Below the pieces are notes generated by a model. The model had not been told where the DNA came from. It made no database searches and saw only the letters and a list, made by a program, of their open reading frames with translations. Shown piece after piece: positions 44,162 to 51,356 of a DNA stretch of 64,000 nucleotides. This DNA comes from CAWCBG01 sp963793845. Its GTDB lineage: Bacteria > Acidobacteriota > Terriglobia > Terriglobales > Acidobacteriaceae. Where the stretch lies: contig CAWCBG010000002.1 in assembly GCA_963793845.1 (NCBI GenBank), positions 930,001 to 994,000 on the forward strand, read 5' to 3'. Position 1 is the first letter of the stretch; each line of letters opens with the position of its first letter. Position numbers and translations under genes: made by a program.

Positions 44162-45382
44162 CTACGCCTTGACCTTAACTTTTTCTCGCGGAGGGGGCAC
44201 CGCGGGCAGAGCGGAGCGCCCGGTCTTTTGACCCCGCCAGTCCGTATAGGCCACCAGCATGGGAGCTGCCACCGCGATCGAAGAGTAAGTTCCAATCAGG
44301 ATTCCGATGACCAGGGCCAGCGAAAACCCGCGCAGCACCTCGCCGCCAAACACATACAGCGAAAGCACCGTCAGGAAGGTCAAGCCGGAAGTCAGGATAG
44401 TCCGGCTCAAGGTCTGATTGATGCTCTTGTTGACGATGTCCGAGAGATTATCGCGGCGGAGCAACTTGATATTTTCGCGAATGCGGTCGAATACGACAAT
44501 GGTGTCGTTCATCGAATAACCGATGAGCGTCAGGATGGCGGCGATTACGGTCAGACTGATGTCTTTGCCCAGCAGCGAAAAAATGCCCAGCGTGATGATC
44601 GTGTCATGGAAGCACGCCACGACTGCCCCTATGCCGTAGATAAGCTCGAAACGGAACCACAAGTACACCAGCATCCCGGCCAGCGAATACAGCGTGGCAT
44701 ACAGGGCCTGGCTTTTAAGCTGCTTGCCCACCTGGGGGCCTACGATTTCGACATTCCGCACCGTGAAGTCAGAAATGTAGAAGTCCTGCTGCAAGGCAGC
44801 GATGACTTCCGGCGGCACCACGCCCCGCAGTTCATCCAGCGAGGTCAGCACGCCGCCGTGCTGCTGGTTGCGGAAGTCTTCTATCTTCTGGGCGAGCGCG
44901 AGGTACTTCTGGTCGGCGTCGCTGCCGATGTGCACCGGATCCTTCTGCAGCAGATCCTGCTGCAAGGTCGCGGTACCGACGTTATTGAGGTCCAGTTTTC
45001 CGGAAGCCTGGCTATTCCGCGCCTCGAGAGCACGAATAATCGTATTTTTGCCTTCATCGAGGGCCGCTTCGTTCGTTTGCCTCGCCCCCAGATCGACCAG
45101 CACTTCGTTATTGGAAGCGGGTCCGTAGGTCTGGATCCGTGGGTCCTTCAAACCGGCCCGGTCCAGATCGTGCCTGATTTCATCCAGGTTCGGGGTGTTG
45201 GCGAACTTGACGTAAACCAGCGTGCCACCCTTGAAGTCGATGCCCAAGGGCAGGGGCGAGCCGGTCTTCGCCCAGCGCGTGCCCATCGAGATTAATCCGG
45301 CAACGCTGAAGACAAGTGAGAAGGCAAGGAAGTACCACTTCTTGCCAAGAAAATCGATGTTCGTATTACGAAATAACTCCAC
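44162..45382 (-). CDS. secF: Protein translocase subunit SecF
   Basis: SecF works with SecD at the Sec translocon, using the proton motive force to help finish export. The start is GTG 45382 with GGGG 8-12 bases upstream. The 406-residue protein has helix 1 near residues 14-32, the periplasmic domain with I-D-F-K-G-G-T-L-V (residue ~48) and five helices at the C-terminus with S-L-T-V-I-A-A-I-L-T-L-I-G-Y-S-M-N-D-T-I-V-V-F-D-R-I and the late A-P-M-L. It is separated from secD by 587 bases that hold the GxxExxY gene, whereas secD and secF are normally adjacent or fused. Confidence 0.94.
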   Translation of the reverse strand: MELFRNTNIDFLGKKWYFLAFSLVFSVAGLISMGTRWAKTGSPLPLGIDFKGGTLVYVKFANTPNLDEIRHDLDRAGLKDPRIQTYGPASNNEVLVDLGARQTNEAALDEGKNTIIRALEARNSQASGKLDLNNVGTATLQQDLLQKDPVHIGSDADQKYLALAQKIEDFRNQQHGGVLTSLDELRGVVPPEVIAALQQDFYISDFTVRNVEIVGPQVGKQLKSQALYATLYSLAGMLVYLWFRFELIYGIGAVVACFHDTIITLGIFSLLGKDISLTVIAAILTLIGYSMNDTIVVFDRIRENIKLLRRDNLSDIVNKSINQTLSRTILTSGLTFLTVLSLYVFGGEVLRGFSLALVIGILIGTYSSIAVAAPMLVAYTDWRGQKTGRSALPAVPPPREKVKVKA

Positions 45383-45428
45383 TGTTAGCCCCTACAGATT
45401 TCTTCCATGCTCAGCTCCGAAAACCTAC

Positions 45429-45942
45429 TCACCACGGAGGCACAAGAGAGCACGGAGTGTTACAGGATTCTCCTGACGATACCTTGCCGCAGAACTGGGA
45501 CATTGAAATTGATCAATAACCCGACCCGCATCCCACTCAGCCGTAAGTAGCTCATCAGCTGCGCTTCATGAATCGAGGATATATGCTCAACCGCCTTAAG
45601 TTCGACGATCACTCGATTGTCCACGACCAGGTCAATCCGATATCCGCAGTCCAGATGACAGCCCTTATATTGCAGCGGCAGTTCCACTTGAGAGCAAAAA
45701 GCGATCTGCCGCAGTTTAAGTTCATGACACATGCTAGCTTGATAAGCCGACTCCAGAAGACCCGGTCCCAGCTCGCGGTGAACGCAGATGGCCGCCGCGA
45801 TAATTTCGCCGGTAATATCTGCGTCAACGAGCGTCGGTGTGCTCGTCTTCTCACTCTGGATGATCATGAAACGTATCCGCTATTACGCATGCACCATTGA
45901 AATTCTATCTTCCTCTCCGCGTCCTCCGTGTCTCCGTGGTGA
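45429..45942 (-). mobile_element. Inverted-repeat-bounded element carrying a GxxExxY gene
   Basis: TCACCACGGAGGCAC (45429-45443) and its inverted partner GTGTCTCCGTGGTGA (45928-45942) match at 14 of 15 positions and bracket the GxxExxY gene. Another solo copy of the motif is at 49371-49398. The 514-base unit interrupts the usual secD-secF pair. No target-site duplication is evident, and the transposition mechanism is unknown, so calling it mobile is an inference. Confidence 0.55.
45460..45867 (-). CDS. GxxExxY protein (PD-(D/E)XK nuclease-like, PDDEXK_3)
   Basis: A 135-residue protein with the family motif L-G-P-G-L-L-E-S-A-Y (GxxExxY, residues ~34-43) and, further on, the predicted nuclease core Y-R-I-D-L-V-V-D-N-R-V-I-V-E-L-K-A-V-E (D...E-x-K, residues ~77-95). 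These residues match a PD-(D/E)XK active site. The family is widespread in environmental bacteria, often isolated and of unknown function. Here it lies between secD and secF, bounded by inverted repeats, and is read in the same direction as the sec genes. Confidence 0.9.
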   Translation of the reverse strand: MIIQSEKTSTPTLVDADITGEIIAAAICVHRELGPGLLESAYQASMCHELKLRQIAFCSQVELPLQYKGCHLDCGYRIDLVVDNRVIVELKAVEHISSIHEAQLMSYLRLSGMRVGLLINFNVPVLRQGIVRRIL

Positions 45943-45968
45943 ATGTTTCCCGCCGTAACGCAAGCCCC

Positions 45969-47579
45969 TTAAATGCTCAACGCTTCGCCACGCTGGTGGC
46001 GGTTGAGGATGGCATCGAAAATTACGCGTGAGACGAAAACCGAGGTGAACAGGTTCGCCGCCAGACCGAAGCTGAGGGTCACGGCGAAGCCGCGCACCGG
46101 GCCGGTTCCAAACAGGAACAATATGATCGCCGACACGATAGTCGTAACGTGCGTGTCGACAATCGTGATCCACGCATGAGCGAAGCCCTGGTCGACCGCC
46201 GACGCCGGCGTTTTGCCGTGCCGCAATTCCTCTCGAATGCGCTCGAAGATCAGCACGTTAGAGTCGACGCCCATACCAATCGTCAGAATCACTCCTGCAA
46301 TTCCGGGCAGGGTCAGCGTAGCGCCGCTGAAGCCGAGGAAGCCAAGCAGGATCACCAGGTTCAAGAAGAGGCCCAGGTCGGCGTTGATTCCAGCGGCGTG
46401 GTAGTAGAACAGCATGAAGATCATGACCGCGACCATGCCAATAACAGCGGCCCGTACTCCCTGCCGAATCGAGTCCGCGCCGAGCGACGGACCGACTGTA
46501 CGTTCTTCCAGGTATTTGATGCCGGCAGGTAAAGCTCCCGAACGCAGGGTCAACGCGAGGTCGCGAGTCTCCTGATCGGTGAACGAGCCAGTAATCCGGC
46601 CCTGGTCGTGAATGGTCTCCTGGATGGTTGCCACTTCCATGACCTTGTTGTCGAGCACAACCGCGAGCTTGTCACCCACGTGCTGCGACGTGAAAGCGGC
46701 GAAGCGCCTGCCGCCTTCGCCGGTCAGCTGGAAGTTCACGTCGGCGCGACCGTTCTCGTCACGGCCTGCATCCGCGCCCCGTAAATCGCCGCCGCTTACT
46801 GCCGAGGAGCGGCTGATAAGCCAGTATTGATCGCCGCCTTCATTGTCCTGACCACGGACTCCCAGGTTACGGCCCTTCATCAGTACAGTGTCAGCCGGGA
46901 GCACGCCATTGTTGGCCTGCATCGCCGCTTCTTCACTGGGATAGGGGCCGCCGACCGCCTGCCGGATCTCAAGCATGGCCGTAGACTGCATGATGTCTTT
47001 CACGCGAGCGGGATCGTCCACGCCCGGCAACTGCACCAGAATCTGGTAGTCGCCGAGGCCGTGCTCCTGGATCACCGGCTCGCTTACACCGAGCTGGTCG
47101 ATGCGATTACGGATGGTCTCGATTGCCTGGGCAACCGCTTTGTTCTTGGTATCGTCGGCCACGGCCTTCTTCATGGCCAGCGTCCAGGTATTCCCCGCCT
47201 CCGACGTCAGGTCGAATTCCGGCAGCCGGTCGCTGACGATGCCGCGCAGATCGTGGGAAGATTCCGGCGCCACGCCCTTGATCACAATGACACCGGGACT
47301 CTGCTGCGGGTTCGGCTCGCTGACATCGTCATACTTGATGTTGGCGTTCTTCAGCGCTTCCTTGAGCCGCTCGACTGCGCGATCGGTGTCGGCGTTGATC
47401 GCATCGTTGACCTGCACCTGCAGAATCAGGTGCGTGCCGCCCTTCAGATCGAGTCCGAGATGAATGCGCTGCTGCAGGCCGGCCAGCAGGCCGTTGGTGG
47501 GAATACCGAAGATGCCGAACAGGAAAAAGATCAGCACCGCAACAATCAGAATAGTTTTTATTAGAAGATTCTTCTTCAT
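45969..47579 (-). CDS. secD: Protein translocase subunit SecD
   Basis: 536 residues from ATG 47579. Helix 1 (T-I-L-I-V-A-V-L-I-F-F-L-F-G-I-F) and the G-L-D-L-K-G-G-T-H-L segment near residue 42 mark the start. The large periplasmic domain (~45-360) contains R-N-R-I-D-Q-L-G-V-S-E-P-V-I and the P-D-type head region. Five C-terminal helices contain L-T-L-P-G-I-A-G-V-I-L-T-I-G-M-G-V-D-S-N-V-L-I-F-E-R-I, the SecD proton-pathway signature. yajC and tgt lie upstream, the usual yajC-secD-secF cluster. SecD pulls exported proteins across the membrane using the proton motive force. Confidence 0.95.
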   Translation of the reverse strand: MKKNLLIKTILIVAVLIFFLFGIFGIPTNGLLAGLQQRIHLGLDLKGGTHLILQVQVNDAINADTDRAVERLKEALKNANIKYDDVSEPNPQQSPGVIVIKGVAPESSHDLRGIVSDRLPEFDLTSEAGNTWTLAMKKAVADDTKNKAVAQAIETIRNRIDQLGVSEPVIQEHGLGDYQILVQLPGVDDPARVKDIMQSTAMLEIRQAVGGPYPSEEAAMQANNGVLPADTVLMKGRNLGVRGQDNEGGDQYWLISRSSAVSGGDLRGADAGRDENGRADVNFQLTGEGGRRFAAFTSQHVGDKLAVVLDNKVMEVATIQETIHDQGRITGSFTDQETRDLALTLRSGALPAGIKYLEERTVGPSLGADSIRQGVRAAVIGMVAVMIFMLFYYHAAGINADLGLFLNLVILLGFLGFSGATLTLPGIAGVILTIGMGVDSNVLIFERIREELRHGKTPASAVDQGFAHAWITIVDTHVTTIVSAIILFLFGTGPVRGFAVTLSFGLAANLFTSVFVSRVIFDAILNRHQRGEALSI

Positions 47580-47593
47580 GTGAGACTGCAACC

Positions 47594-47914
47594 CTACTTC
47601 GCCTGGGGAGTGCCCTCCGCCGTCGTGAGCGTAACGATTGAGGAACGAGTCACTTCGACCTTGATGTTATCCGGCGGGACCCGCAGAATCACCGCGTCAT
47701 CTTTGACGGACAAAATGACACCCGTCAAACCGCCGCTGGTGACGACCCGGTCACCCGACTTGATCTGCTTCAGCATCTCCTGCCATTTCTTTTGACGGCG
47801 CTGCTGCGGCATGATGAGAAGGAAATAAAAAATAGCAAAGATGGCCACCATCATCACGATGGGAGCCGCACCACCACCTATGCCCTGCAAATACAAACCT
47901 GGATAGCTCAGCAT
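47594..47914 (-). CDS. yajC: Preprotein translocase accessory subunit YajC
   Basis: YajC is the small accessory membrane subunit of the SecDF complex. The 106-residue protein has one hydrophobic segment (I-V-M-M-V-A-I-F-A-I-F-Y-F-L-L-I-M-P-Q) followed by the conserved P-Q-Q-R-R-Q-K-K-W-Q-E-M-L and G-D-R-V-V-T-S-G-G-L. AAGG precedes ATG 47914. It is 15 bases upstream of secD. Confidence 0.94.
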   Translation of the reverse strand: MLSYPGLYLQGIGGGAAPIVMMVAIFAIFYFLLIMPQQRRQKKWQEMLKQIKSGDRVVTSGGLTGVILSVKDDAVILRVPPDNIKVEVTRSSIVTLTTAEGTPQAK

Positions 47915-48150
47915 GATTGCCTTGACTTTCTACGTTCAACGAAAATCGGGGTCCCTGTTCTTCGCCGAGGCCGAAGGGTGAGGTCTTCAGATCCCTGCGG
48001 CCCGATTGGTAGGAACACCGGAGTCTCCCGCCCATCCTGACCTCGGCTTCAGGAGCTTACCTGCCTGCGTACTTACGTCACACCACGGCCGCAGCCTTGT
48101 TCCTATTATCACGCCTTTTGCCGGGAATTCCGACGAACAGCGAATGGCTG

Positions 48151-49344
48151 CTAGAGGACGCTCAGGTGCGGTGGCCGTACACCGGAAAGAAAAGTTGCAA
48201 ACTCCCCAAGTAGTATAGCTTGCCGTACCCTGCGCATGGTGTCAAGGTAATATGCCAGGTTATGGACGGTGTTTAACACCTGTGCCAGCAACTCATTGGA
48301 AGCGTAGAGGTGCCGCAGGTACGCCCGCGAATAGCGTCGGCATACCTGGCAACGGCAGACGGGATCCAGCGGAGCCTCGTCCTTCGCAAACCGGGCATTC
48401 TTGATGGTGATTCGTCCTTCTGAGGTGAACAGCAGCCCGTGCCGCGCCGCCCGCGTCGGCAGCACGCAATCCATCATATCCACCCCTTGCGCGACGTAAT
48501 GCACGATCTCCTCGGGGGTGCCCACGCCCATCAGATAGCGGGGCTTGTCCGGAGGCAGAAACGGCATTGCCTGACTGACCATCTCGTAGGTCATGGGACG
48601 GGGTTCGCCAACACTTAAGCCGCCGATCGCGTAGCCGGGAAAGTCCAGCTCCACCGTTCGCTGCGCCGACTCGCGACGCAGATCGGGGAACATTCCCCCC
48701 TGCACGATCCCAAACAGCGCCTGGGTTTGTCCCGGCTCGGCAGACGCATGGGTGCTCCACACAAGCTTCTCTTGCTTGTGTGGGATTTCAAACCACGGCA
48801 CCTCATGTTTGTGCGCCTCGAAATAGTCCTTGCTGCGCTTAGCCCAGCGCAAGGTCATCTCCATCGATTCCTGGGTGCGTTTGTACTCCGCGGGATGCTC
48901 CGTGCATTCGTCGAAAGCCATGATGATGTCGGCGCCCAGGCCGATCTCGGCCGCGATCGCGCTCTCTGGCGAGAAGAAGTGCGAGGAGCCATCCAGATGG
49001 GAGCGGAAGGCAACGCCTTCTTCCGTGACCTTGCGGAGGTCACTCAGGCTGAACACCTGAAATCCGCCGGAGTCGGTCAGGATGGGCCGGTTCCAGGCCA
49101 TGAACTTCTGCACGCCGCCAAACTGGCGCACCATCTCCACGCCTGGTCGCAGATACAGGTGGTAAGTGTTGTTCAGCAGAATCTCGACGCCCAGCTCTTC
49201 CAGCACATCCTGCGAAACGCCCTTGACGGTGCCCACCGTGCCCACCGGCATGAAGACGGGCGTCTGCACCTCGCCATGAGGCGTAAAGAACCGGCCAGCA
49301 CGGGCTTTGCCGTCGGTGGCGTCAATCTGGAAGCGGAAGGGCAT
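48151..49344 (-). CDS. tgt: Queuine tRNA-ribosyltransferase
   Basis: TGT exchanges guanine-34 for the queuosine precursor in tRNA His, Asn, Asp and Tyr. The 397-residue protein has the nucleophile motif L-T-D-S-G-G-F-Q-V-F near residue 88, G-G-L-S-V-G-E-P-R near 240, and the zinc site C-R-C-Q-V-C...H (C-x-C-x2-C and His) near 324-350. It is followed by yajC-secD, an arrangement seen in many bacteria. There is no ribosome site before ATG 49344; a TACAAT hexamer ends 8 bases upstream, so the transcript may be leaderless. A solo repeat lies just beyond that. Confidence 0.95.
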   Translation of the reverse strand: MPFRFQIDATDGKARAGRFFTPHGEVQTPVFMPVGTVGTVKGVSQDVLEELGVEILLNNTYHLYLRPGVEMVRQFGGVQKFMAWNRPILTDSGGFQVFSLSDLRKVTEEGVAFRSHLDGSSHFFSPESAIAAEIGLGADIIMAFDECTEHPAEYKRTQESMEMTLRWAKRSKDYFEAHKHEVPWFEIPHKQEKLVWSTHASAEPGQTQALFGIVQGGMFPDLRRESAQRTVELDFPGYAIGGLSVGEPRPMTYEMVSQAMPFLPPDKPRYLMGVGTPEEIVHYVAQGVDMMDCVLPTRAARHGLLFTSEGRITIKNARFAKDEAPLDPVCRCQVCRRYSRAYLRHLYASNELLAQVLNTVHNLAYYLDTMRRVRQAILLGEFATFLSGVRPPHLSVL

Positions 49345-49352
49345 GAACCATG

Positions 49353-49358
49353 ATTGTA
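49353..49358 (-). promoter_or_regulatory. -10 box immediately before tgt
   Basis: TACAAT on the minus strand is followed by 8 bases and the tgt ATG, with no Shine-Dalgarno. It matches TATAAT at 5 of 6 positions. A -35 hexamer is not clear. Confidence 0.35.
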
Positions 49359-49370
49359 GCCGGAGGCGTG

Positions 49371-49398
49371 TTCACCACAGAGGCACGGAGGTCACGGA
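49371..49398. repeat. Solo copy of the TCACCACGGAG repeat (family A)
   Basis: TTCACCACAGAGGCACGGAG and the following GTCACGGA resemble the termini of the GxxExxY element (45429-45443 and 45928-45942). It lies upstream of tgt, between the tgt start and the thioesterase stop, without a gene attached. Confidence 0.6.
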
Positions 49399-49465
49399 AA
49401 ATTGAGGGAGAAAAACGCCCGCTAGGCTCAGTAATGCTTTTCCGCCCGTTCGTGGTGCCAGCCTT

Positions 49466-49495
49466 CTATCCACTAGCCACTATCCACTAACCACT
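49466..49495. repeat. 30-base CACTA-rich repeat over the thioesterase stop codon
   Basis: The 30-base tract CTATCCACTAGCCACT... repeats the CACT step and has the same unit length as the GTTGTCAGT repeats. The stop codon at 49480-49482 and the last residues (V-V-S-G) of the thioesterase gene are inside it, so the gene end seems to have been captured by the repeat. Confidence 0.5.
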
Positions 49496-49884
49496 CTGTT
49501 CCCGCGCTGCTTCTCTTCGAACTTGCTCTTGCTGACGATGGCACGGCTTACCGTGCCGTGACCGATCACCTCGTGTCCATTGTGCGAGCTGACGCGGAAC
49601 GAATAGAAGCGGCCATTGTGGGATTCGAGCACCGCTTCGCTCTTGATCGTCATGCCTTCGACCGCCGGGGCGCGGTGCACCACGTTGATGGCTGTCCCGA
49701 CGCTGACTTCATCGCCCTCGCAGAAAGGAAGCATGGCATTGAAGGCCGCGGCTTCCATTTGGCCGATCATGTTAGGGGTGGAATAGACGGGCGGCAGCTC
49801 AGGACGCCATGCGGTCAGGGTGTTCTTGAATTCGACACGCGTCTCCGATTCGCCTCGCGTGCCCACAGGGATGGGTTTGGCCAT
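49480..49884 (-). CDS. Thioesterase-family protein (FlK/hot-dog type)
   Basis: 134 residues with the hot-dog thioesterase pattern: S-T-P-N-M-I-G-Q-M-E-A-A-A-F near residues 34-47 and V-V-H-R-A-P-A-V near 68, positions matching the Thr, Glu and His catalytic residues of fluoroacetyl-CoA thioesterase-like enzymes. The N-terminus (M-A-K-P-I-P-V-G-T-R-G) is typical for this family. The final V-V-S-G is encoded by the repeat at 49466-49495. It probably hydrolyses short acyl-CoA esters; substrate not known. Start ATG 49884 has no strong ribosome site. Confidence 0.82.
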   Translation of the reverse strand: MAKPIPVGTRGESETRVEFKNTLTAWRPELPPVYSTPNMIGQMEAAAFNAMLPFCEGDEVSVGTAINVVHRAPAVEGMTIKSEAVLESHNGRFYSFRVSSHNGHEVIGHGTVSRAIVSKSKFEEKQRGNRVVSG

Positions 49885-49919
49885 GAGTCGAGATTAATTC
49901 GGGAAGCAAAGAAAAAGCT

Positions 49920-50153
49920 AGCCGCGGATTTCGCGGAGCGCACGCATAAGTAAGAAAAAGCACACGCGGATGATTCCGTAGAAGTAAGCCGGATCGTGCT
50001 GGGGACACGCTCGCGCTCGAAGATCCAAAGCGGGTTCCTCGACGCGGGCTGAAGCCCTCGGTCGGAATGACGACAACAGAGAGAGCGGTCGAAGGGGAAG
50101 CGGCTGCCTCTTCTTATCAAAACAACAAAGCTCTATCCGCGTCATCCGCGGCT
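49920..50153. repeat. Inverted-repeat-bounded mini-element (family B) before the CADD-like gene
   Basis: AGCCGCGGATTTCGCGGA (49920-49937) and TCCGCGTCATCCGCGGCT (50136-50153) are an inverted pair identical at 16 of 18 positions, 234 bases apart in total. The interior holds other repeat-like fragments (for example a family D-like GGAATGACGAC at about 50060-50075) and no gene. The right end lies 14 bases past the stop of the next gene. Related pairs occur at 58734-58857 and 62505-62582. Confidence 0.65.
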
Positions 50154-50167
50154 GTTTTTTTTCTTGC

Positions 50168-50848
50168 TTATACGAGAGCGGCTCTCCGCGCTTCCATCCC
50201 GTCCAGCACATGCCAGAGCGACTGCGCCGCGCCCTCGGCTGCATTTAGTGCCGGCTCGGCGCGATCAGGGTTGGCTTCTACTTCCGCAGCCAGCAGCACA
50301 CGCCATACCTTTGAGTGTTCCACATCGGCGGTCTGGTGCAGCTTGAAGTAGCTGCACGTCTTCGCGTCGGCCCCATAGCGCTCGGCGAGGCCCTTTGCCT
50401 TCTCCTTCGCCACCCTCGGAACCTGCGACTCATAGGCGTAGAAGGCTGCCAGCGCCTCGGCAGTCGAACCCTCGCCGGCGACCCGGCGGAAGGCGGCAAC
50501 CGTTTCGCGAACCTCGGGCAAGACCTCTCTCTTGCGAACCTGTTCGCGGTCGGCGCCCATGCCCTCGGCGAAATCCAGCCACATCTCGCTATGCGGACGC
50601 CCTTCGATCTCCTCATCACAGAGATTGCGCAAAACCGAACGGCGCAGCTCGCCATCCTCCAGGCGCGAGTGCAGCGTGCTCAGGTAGGTCGGAAACGCCG
50701 CCACATGATGGTAATAATCGCTGGCGTACTCGCGGAGATCCTCCCGCGTCAGCTCACCGGCGGTCCAAGCCTTGTAGTACGGATGACACAGCAGATCATA
50801 GCGCGCGATACGCTCTTCGAGCGCCGCAAGAAAAGCCTGGATTGTCAT
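50168..50848 (-). CDS. CADD-family di-metal heme-oxygenase-like enzyme
   Basis: A 226-residue protein of the CADD/TenA/PqqC-like helical fold. The N-terminus H-P-Y-Y-K-A-W-T-A-G-E-L-T, N-L-C-D-E-E-x-E-G-x-P-H (Glu79/His86 area), Y-E-S-Q-V-P and the final H-Q-T-A-D-V-E-H triad match the metal ligands of Chlamydia CADD (E, H, E, H, D, H), which makes p-aminobenzoate from its own tyrosine for folate synthesis. Tyr24/Tyr25 lie where CADD has its self-sacrificed tyrosine. The same reaction here is inference. Start ATG 50848 with GGGGTGG upstream; GTG 50857 would add 3 residues. No pabA/pabB is adjacent. Confidence 0.85.
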   Translation of the reverse strand: MTIQAFLAALEERIARYDLLCHPYYKAWTAGELTREDLREYASDYYHHVAAFPTYLSTLHSRLEDGELRRSVLRNLCDEEIEGRPHSEMWLDFAEGMGADREQVRKREVLPEVRETVAAFRRVAGEGSTAEALAAFYAYESQVPRVAKEKAKGLAERYGADAKTCSYFKLHQTADVEHSKVWRVLLAAEVEANPDRAEPALNAAEGAAQSLWHVLDGMEARRAALV

Positions 50849-50956
50849 GATTTCCACCCCACAGAGTAGTTTGAGAACCGAAAAGTGACACCACTATACG
50901 GGAAGCGGTGAGGCCGAGGCAAAACTACAAACGTGGAAAGCGTCTAGAGATTTCTC

Positions 50957-50988
50957 TTGACAAACTATACTGTACGCTATACAGTATA
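50957..50988 (+). promoter_or_regulatory. padR promoter overlapped by a 9-bp inverted operator
   Basis: TTGACA (50957-50962) is followed 17 bases later by a -10-like TACAGT (50980-50985). TATACTGTA (50966-50974) and TACAGTATA (50980-50988) form a perfect inverted repeat with a 5-base spacer lying across the -10 region. This is the layout of a PadR-family autoregulatory site: binding would block RNA polymerase. Confidence 0.7.
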
Positions 50989-51023
50989 TGTCATACACTA
51001 TGTCACGCACGGTAGATAGCCCG

Positions 51024-51347
51024 ATGAACTCCGAAGTGCTTGAGAATCTGCGGCTGGAATTGCGTCGCGGCTGCCTGATCCTGGGTGTGCTAGCCGAGCT
51101 ACGCGTGGAGCGCTATGGCTACACCTTGCGTAAGGCCTTGGCCGAACAGGGCATGGAGATCGATGAAGGTACGCTCTACCCCTTGCTGCGGCGGCTGGAG
51201 AGCCAGGGGCTGCTGGTCAGCCAGTGGCGGGAAGAAGACAAGCGCAACAAGCGTTTCTATCGCCTGTCGCCCGACGGCAAGCTGATCTTGGAACAGCTTA
51301 CGGGGGAGTGGAAGAGCATCAACGCGTCCCTCGACGGAATTCTCTAG
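51024..51347 (+). CDS. PadR-family transcriptional regulator
   Basis: About 107 residues from ATG 51024 (M-N-S-E-V-L-E-N-L-R-L-E-L-R-R-G-C-L, the common family start); in-frame ATGs at 50988 and 51000 would add 8-12 residues but the first lies inside the operator. The winged-helix domain includes Y-G-Y-T-L-R-K-A-L, E-G-T-L-Y-P-L-L-R-R-L-E-S-Q-G-L-L and K-R-F-Y-R-L-S, followed by a short C-terminal helix. The gene that follows, 9 bases away, encodes a permease-prefix membrane protein, the standard PadR partner. It is probably autorepressed. Confidence 0.92.
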   Translation: MNSEVLENLRLELRRGCLILGVLAELRVERYGYTLRKALAEQGMEIDEGTLYPLLRRLESQGLLVSQWREEDKRNKRFYRLSPDGKLILEQLTGEWKSINASLDGIL

Positions 51348-51356
51348 GAGCACGTT

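Noticed and set aside
44228..45295. 355-residue open frame opposite secF
   Set aside because: Antisense shadow of secF, a fully recognisable gene.
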